A program made the translations under genes and the position numbers. Below, one piece after another: positions 32,753-37,120 of a stretch of 37,120 nt of DNA. Numbering within the stretch: position 1 is the first letter of the stretch; every line of letters starts with the position of its first letter. Source of the stretch: Brevibacillus formosus (lineage in GTDB: Bacteria; Bacillota; Bacilli; Brevibacillales; Brevibacillaceae); the NCBI RefSeq assembly GCF_003013405.1, contig NZ_PXZL01000028.1, positions 1 to 37,120 of the forward strand, read 5' to 3'. A model generated the notes under the pieces. That model saw only the letters and a program-made list of their open reading frames with translations, was not told the DNA's origin and did not search any database.

Positions 32753-35035
32753 ATGAATGTGAAAAAAAATATCGCAGCCATATTGGATCACATAAAAACA
32801 GACGAACGATTTCGGGATAACATTGCACACTGGAGGGTCATTCCTGCTCGTGAAGCAAAGTCCGTTCCATTTCCGAGTGAGCTGGACGGACGAATTCGAG
32901 ATGCCCTGACGAATAGAGGCATTCCCTCCTTATACACGCATCAAGAAACGTCTTTTCGCCATGTGCGCGAAGGTAAACACATCGTAGCGGTTACGCCCAC
33001 GGCTTCAGGAAAAAGCATGTGCTATCATTTGCCGATTCTTCAGACGTTATCGGAAGACACGCAAGCACGGGCTCTTTACTTGTTCCCCACCAAGGCTTTG
33101 GCGCAGGATCAAAAGTCCGAGCTGCACGAGCTGATTACGGAAATGGGCCTTTCGATCAAATCCGAAACATATGATGGTGATACGCCTGCAAATATCCGGC
33201 AGATGGTACGCAAGGCAGGAAATATCGTCATCACCAACCCAGACATGCTACACTCCGCCATTTTGCCCCATCACACCAAGTGGGTGTCCTTTTTTGAGCA
33301 TCTCAAATACATTGTGATTGACGAGCTGCATACATATCGCGGCGTTTTTGGCAGTCATGTCGCCAACGTTATTCGGAGGTTGAAGCGCATTTGTGCTTTT
33401 TATGGGAGTCATCCGCAATTCATTTGCACTTCGGCTACCATCGCCAACCCGAAGCAATTGGCGGAAGCCCTGACAGAAGAAGAGGTAGAGCTGGTCAACA
33501 ACAATGGTGCTCCGTCTGGCATCAAGCATTTCCTTTTCTACAACCCGCCTGTGGTCAACAAGCAGCTCAATATTAGACGCAGTGCCACATTGGAGGCGCG
33601 AGACATTACCGAGCAGTTTCTGACCAATGGCATTCAGACGATTTTGTTTGCGAGAAGCCGTGTACGTGTAGAGATTTTGCTGACGTATTTGCAGGAGCTG
33701 ATTCGCCGCAAGCTCGGGCCTAAAACGATCCAAGGATATCGGGGCGGCTATTTGCCGAGCCAGCGCAGAGAGATCGAGCGCGGCTTGCGAAATGGCGACA
33801 TTATGGGTGTGGTCAGCACCAATGCGCTGGAGCTTGGAGTAGATATCGGGCAGCTTCAGGCGTGTGTCATTACCGGCTATCCGGGCTCGGTCGCAAGCAC
33901 ATGGCAGCAGGCAGGACGGGCAGGAAGACGGCAGGGGGAATCCGTCGTCGTGATGGTCGGCAGCTCCACGCCGTTGGACCAGTATGTGATCGCCAATCCG
34001 GAGTACTTTTTCGATCGCAGCCCTGAGACAGCACGGATCAATCCCGATAATCTGATCATTTTGGTGGATCACCTCAAATGTGCGGCGTACGAGCTGCCGT
34101 TCCGCGAGGGAGATACATTCGGAAGAGCGGAAATCGTAGAAATTTTGGAGTTCTTGACCGAGGAGCAGGTGCTTCATTACTCGCGGGGCAAGTGGTTCTG
34201 GATGAACGATTCATTCCCGGCCCACAACATCAGTCTGCGGTCAGCTTCGCAGGAAAATGTCGTGATCATCGACATCAGCGAACGGGGAAATGAGCGTGTC
34301 ATCGGGGAAATGGATCGTTTTAGCTCCATGACGCTTTTGCATGACGAGGCCATTTACCTGCATCAGGGAACGCAATTCCAGGTGGAAAAGCTGGACTACG
34401 AGGAAAAGAAGGCGTATGTCCGGGAAGTTCAGGTCGATTATTACACGGACGCAAACTTGGCCGTCTCGCTGAAGGTATTGGAGCAGGATCAGTCCCGTCG
34501 TCATGCGCAGAGCACGTTGGCCTATGGCGAAGTGGCTGTGAATGCGATGGCGACGATCTTTAAGAAAATCAAGTTCGAGACGCATGAAAACATCGGCTCG
34601 GGACCGATTCATTTGCCGGAAGAGGAGCTTCATACAAATGCGGCGTGGATCGGCTTTTCCGAAGCGCTGCTCGGCGAGATCGGGACAGAGGATGTGGAGC
34701 GTGGCTTGGTTGGTTTGGCGCATGTGTTGCAGCACGTAGCTCCGCTGTTTGTCATGTGCGACCCGATGGACCTGCACGTGATACCGCAACGAAAGGCCGT
34801 TCATTCACAGGAGCCGACGATTTTTCTGTACGACCGTTATCCGGGAGGTATCGGCTTGAGCGAGCAAGTATATAAGGAAATGGAGACGATTTTGACTCAG
34901 GCAGAGCGGATGATTGTCTCTTGCCCGTGTGAGTCAGGCTGTCCATCTTGTGTGGGAGCGACGGATGACGGCAGCAAAGGGCTAGCCATGACCTTGCTGC
35001 GAATCGCTCAAGGGGGAAGTACTTATGTCTCTTAA
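32753..35035 (+). CDS. mrfA: MrfA (YprA) helicase, mitomycin repair
   Basis: A 760-residue superfamily 2 helicase. Motif I is TPTASGKS (81-88) and motif II DELH (190-193). CTSATIANP is motif III. The C-terminal RecA domain includes STNALELGVDIG and QQAGRAGRR. The last domain (DUF1998) carries four Cys, C724, C726, C730 and C733, in CPCESGCPSC, as in MrfA. In B. subtilis MrfA and the exonuclease MrfB excise mitomycin C adducts independently of UvrABC. ATG 32753 has AAGG eight bases upstream; GTG 32744 overlaps that site. Its stop overlaps mrfB by 11 bases. Confidence 0.94.
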   Translation: MNVKKNIAAILDHIKTDERFRDNIAHWRVIPAREAKSVPFPSELDGRIRDALTNRGIPSLYTHQETSFRHVREGKHIVAVTPTASGKSMCYHLPILQTLSEDTQARALYLFPTKALAQDQKSELHELITEMGLSIKSETYDGDTPANIRQMVRKAGNIVITNPDMLHSAILPHHTKWVSFFEHLKYIVIDELHTYRGVFGSHVANVIRRLKRICAFYGSHPQFICTSATIANPKQLAEALTEEEVELVNNNGAPSGIKHFLFYNPPVVNKQLNIRRSATLEARDITEQFLTNGIQTILFARSRVRVEILLTYLQELIRRKLGPKTIQGYRGGYLPSQRREIERGLRNGDIMGVVSTNALELGVDIGQLQACVITGYPGSVASTWQQAGRAGRRQGESVVVMVGSSTPLDQYVIANPEYFFDRSPETARINPDNLIILVDHLKCAAYELPFREGDTFGRAEIVEILEFLTEEQVLHYSRGKWFWMNDSFPAHNISLRSASQENVVIIDISERGNERVIGEMDRFSSMTLLHDEAIYLHQGTQFQVEKLDYEEKKAYVREVQVDYYTDANLAVSLKVLEQDQSRRHAQSTLAYGEVAVNAMATIFKKIKFETHENIGSGPIHLPEEELHTNAAWIGFSEALLGEIGTEDVERGLVGLAHVLQHVAPLFVMCDPMDLHVIPQRKAVHSQEPTIFLYDRYPGGIGLSEQVYKEMETILTQAERMIVSCPCESGCPSCVGATDDGSKGLAMTLLRIAQGGSTYVS

Positions 35036-36401
35036 ATCCAAGTTGCAACGGATGAAGGGACATCTCTCGCTGGAAACGGACAAAGCGGTAGTGCCAGCAG
35101 TCGAACCGGAAACGCCCATTCACAAGAAAGAGCCGGAGGAGGAGCAGAGGGCGGCTGTACCAACGGATAGCAACGCCGAGCTACAGATACCTTTTGCTGA
35201 CAAGTGGAAGGAAATGCAGGCATCGCCCTACATCTGGGATGACGAGTACGTCATGATTCGCGAGGTTCGCTATCCGATCGATCAACAGCATGGCGCTTAC
35301 GCTTTTTCCGAGCTGCATGAGGCGATCCGTATGTGGGAAGCGGCTGGTCGAGAGCATCCGCTGTCCGCTGCGGGCAGGAAGCCAGAAGACTTGCTATTTT
35401 TCGATACGGAGACGACAGGATTGTCAGGCGGGGCAGGCAATGCCATTTTTCTTTTGGGGTACAGCCGTATCGAGGGGGAGCACGTCGTGGTGCGCCAGCA
35501 TTTTCTCCCGGGCCCGCATGCAGAGGTGACCTTGTACCAATCGTTTTTGGAGCAAGCACAGAAGTCCTCGCATCTGGTGACCTTTAATGGAAAGTCCTTT
35601 GACTGGCCCCAGGTGCGGACGAGGCATACACTGGTGCGCGATCAAGTGCCTGCTTTGCCTACCTTTGGTCATTTTGACCTTTTGCACGGGGCGAGGAGAT
35701 TGTGGAAAGCGGAGCTGGAATCGTGCCGATTGGGCATCATCGAGCAGGAAAAGCTGGATGTTTTTCGCGAGGATGATTTGCCTGGCTATTTGGCGCCGGT
35801 GCGGTATTTCGACTTTTTGCATGCCCAAGACCCTGATGTAATCGAAGGCGTGCTGCGTCATAACGAGACGGACGTCCTGTCTCTGATCACGATGTACATT
35901 CACATGACGCGGCTACTGGTAGGGCAAGGGAGTGTAGCGGTATCTCTCGAAGAAAGCTACGAAATTGCCAGATGGTACGACGCTCTTGGGGATCAGGAAG
36001 CCGCTATGGCAGGCTATCGTCTCGTAGCAGACAGTGAGCATGCGTGGAATAACCGGGCCAAGCTCGCCATCGGTCATTTGTATAAAAAGCAAAAGGATTG
36101 GCTCCAAGCCCTAACTGTTTGGGAGTCGTGCATTCAGTCCACCGGATATGTCCCGGAAGAGGTGTATATTGAGGCTGCCAAGCTGTATGAACACCAATTG
36201 AAGGATTGGGAGAAGGCTTTGCATTATACGAAGCAAGCGTATGAGCAGTGGAAGAAGCGGGCGAGTCTGTTGCGCAACAGGTCCAAGGCCGACGCAGAGG
36301 CCTATCAAAAGCGAATCGATCGGTTGGAAGGGAAGCTTCGCGGAAACGAAGCGGAAGAAGAGAGCTTGTTGTCTGGATTTTTGGATTGGGCGGATGAGTA
36401 A
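35025..36401 (+). CDS. mrfB: MrfB (YprB) exonuclease, mitomycin repair
   Basis: A 458-residue protein with a DnaQ-like DEDD exonuclease domain: D127 and E129 in FFDTETTGLSGG, D193 in TFNGKSFDWPQ, H279 and D283 in RHNETDVLSL. These are all the catalytic positions. The C-terminal part (about 305-458) is built of TPR-like helices, as in B. subtilis YprB. The first 60 residues are charged and low-complexity. It starts inside mrfA (ATG 35025), so the two proteins are made together. It is the nuclease partner that degrades the damaged strand opened by MrfA. Confidence 0.93.
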   Translation: MSLKSKLQRMKGHLSLETDKAVVPAVEPETPIHKKEPEEEQRAAVPTDSNAELQIPFADKWKEMQASPYIWDDEYVMIREVRYPIDQQHGAYAFSELHEAIRMWEAAGREHPLSAAGRKPEDLLFFDTETTGLSGGAGNAIFLLGYSRIEGEHVVVRQHFLPGPHAEVTLYQSFLEQAQKSSHLVTFNGKSFDWPQVRTRHTLVRDQVPALPTFGHFDLLHGARRLWKAELESCRLGIIEQEKLDVFREDDLPGYLAPVRYFDFLHAQDPDVIEGVLRHNETDVLSLITMYIHMTRLLVGQGSVAVSLEESYEIARWYDALGDQEAAMAGYRLVADSEHAWNNRAKLAIGHLYKKQKDWLQALTVWESCIQSTGYVPEEVYIEAAKLYEHQLKDWEKALHYTKQAYEQWKKRASLLRNRSKADAEAYQKRIDRLEGKLRGNEAEEESLLSGFLDWADE

Positions 36402-36419
36402 GGGTGATGGGGGATTGGG

Positions 36420-36878
36420 ATGAGGCACATTGTCTTGTTTTTGATGGTGTTTCTACTTCTGGGAGGTTGCTCCGCTAATGACGACTGGGTGCATACGTTT
36501 ACGGGGGAGAGTGACAATTGGATTGTGGTCATGGAGATCAGGCCGATTGAGAGTGAACACACAACAGTTGCCTACCCATTTTATTTGATGAAGAGAATGG
36601 AGAGCCAAGTAACAAAGGTGTATGCCGAAGCGGATTTAGTCAACGAGAGTAGGGGGAGCAACCTCAATCAAATTGATTTGGAGGAGATCAATAAAAAGCA
36701 GCAGCTACTGCTTTTTCAGGAGTACCCGAATTCCCCCTCACCCGATTTTCCTGGAAAAGATACGCCGAAAGAACAGCTCGAATACTACTTCTCAGATTTG
36801 AAAATGAATCTAAAATGGACAGACGAACGGGGACAGCATCAAGAACAAATCATGCTAAAACTGAAAACAGCCCCCTGA
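36420..36878 (+). CDS. small lipoprotein, unknown function
   Basis: A 152-residue protein with a lipoprotein signal. The lipobox LLGGC has C17 as the modified residue, and SANDD follows. The mature part contains a WIVVMEIRPIESEHTTVAYPFYL-like beta segment and a helix near the middle. I do not recognise the family. It lies 18 bases after mrfB with GGGGG upstream and is probably in the same transcript, although its link to DNA repair is doubtful. No terminator is visible before the rRNA promoters. Confidence 0.75.
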   Translation: MRHIVLFLMVFLLLGGCSANDDWVHTFTGESDNWIVVMEIRPIESEHTTVAYPFYLMKRMESQVTKVYAEADLVNESRGSNLNQIDLEEINKKQQLLLFQEYPNSPSPDFPGKDTPKEQLEYYFSDLKMNLKWTDERGQHQEQIMLKLKTAP

Positions 36879-36959
36879 TAAAACATGGGAGGATGACAAA
36901 TGTACGCACACTTCTTTTTTTCTTAGCGGAGGATTAAGACTTATTTCCAGTTATTTCAT

Positions 36960-36988
36960 TTGATTAAGCGAACAGATCATGCTATATT
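36960..36988 (+). promoter_or_regulatory. rRNA promoter P1
   Basis: TTGATT (36960-36965), 17 bases, TATATT (36983-36988): a near-consensus sigma-A promoter in an AT-rich stretch. It is the first of two tandem promoters leading to boxA at the window end. Confidence 0.65.
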
Positions 36989-37044
36989 TGTAATCCGCCT
37001 TTCAAAAAGAGCGGAACAAAATGAAACACTCCAATTATTACCTG

Positions 37045-37074
37045 TTGATTTTAAATAATGATACATGGTATATT
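37045..37074 (+). promoter_or_regulatory. rRNA promoter P2
   Basis: TTGATT (37045-37050), 18 bases, TATATT (37069-37074). It has the same hexamers as P1, 85 bases downstream, the tandem arrangement usual for Bacillus-group rrn operons. Confidence 0.7.
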
Positions 37075-37080
37075 GTGAAT

Positions 37081-37120
37081 CTAGCGCTTTTGAAGTGCTA
37101 GTGAAAATGCTCTTTGAAAA
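37081..37120 (+). promoter_or_regulatory. rrn leader: boxB-like hairpin and boxA
   Basis: CTAGCGCTT (37081-37089) and AAGTGCTAG (37093-37101) form a 9-bp stem with one G-U pair and a 3-base loop. Six bases later comes TGCTCTTTGAAAA (37108-37120), the Nus antitermination boxA that precedes 16S rRNA genes in Bacillus-type rrn operons. The 16S gene itself is outside the window. Confidence 0.8.

Noticed and set aside
33248..34177. 309-codon open frame on the minus strand inside mrfA
   Set aside because: It is antisense to conserved helicase motifs, shows no domain pattern and has no ribosome binding site that I can identify.
36900..36926. 8-codon frame (ATG after GGGAGGATGACAA) before the rRNA promoters
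   Set aside because: It is too short and ends at once in a poly-Phe/T-run stretch; a leader peptide ahead of rRNA promoters makes little sense.

Overview
The window looks like a chromosomal segment of a spore-forming, low-to-medium GC Gram-positive of the Brevibacillus/Paenibacillus group, with Brevibacillus most likely. The reasons are strong AAGGAGG-type ribosome binding sites with frequent TTG/GTG starts, two collagen-like (G-x-T) spore-surface-type proteins, a soluble sporulation-type histidine kinase, and recognisable Bacillus-lineage genes (ydjO, ywbE, opuA, ymcC-pksA, mrfAB). The assignment is inferred from gene content; no database was searched.

Layout. 1-564 is the 3' end of a collagen-like gene, and 712-1854 a histidine kinase. 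1946-3754 (minus strand) holds a membrane acyltransferase, a small unknown protein and a YdjO-like zinc protein. 3908-9381 (minus) is a signalling cluster: an unknown 159-aa protein, an HPt-REC-GGDEF-REC diguanylate cyclase, a CheY-like receiver and a large hybrid histidine kinase. The last three are tightly packed and probably form one phosphorelay/c-di-GMP module. 9460-10915 holds ywbE, a NUDIX hydrolase, an isochorismatase-type hydrolase and a 25-codon gene ahead of it. 11026-14847 is a GbsR-type repressor divergent from the glycine betaine transporter operon opuAA-opuAB-opuAC, with a promoter and a palindrome visible.

14902-22125 carries a DUF1254/DUF1214 secreted protein whose ribosome binding site and start codon lie in a perfect 12-bp stem, an amidase, an AraC/GyrI-like regulator, a DedA membrane protein, a VWA lipoprotein with an ECF-sigma-like promoter, and a second collagen-like protein. 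22324-25191 is a two-gene MoxR ATPase plus metallopeptidase-VWA operon. Its second protein has an internally duplicated metallopeptidase domain: one copy keeps HELLH and the other is HALLH. Next come chrA, a roughly 220-bp foldback element and a TetR-MFS efflux operon with a clear operator. After these lie a bicupin oxalate decarboxylase relative with an altered lid loop, a DUF4241 protein, a ymcC/pksA-like divergent pair and a small membrane protein.

32753-36878 is mrfA-mrfB (mitomycin-lesion excision repair) plus a small lipoprotein; an imperfect LexA-type box fills the promoter spacer. The last 160 bp contain two tandem sigma-A promoters, a boxB-like hairpin and boxA, so an rRNA operon should begin just past the window. 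No tRNA, rRNA body, CRISPR array or intact insertion sequence was seen. The most system-like novelty is the MoxR/double-peptidase/VWA pair; the strongest regulatory novelties are the start-codon-masking hairpin, the LexA-like box and the foldback element.
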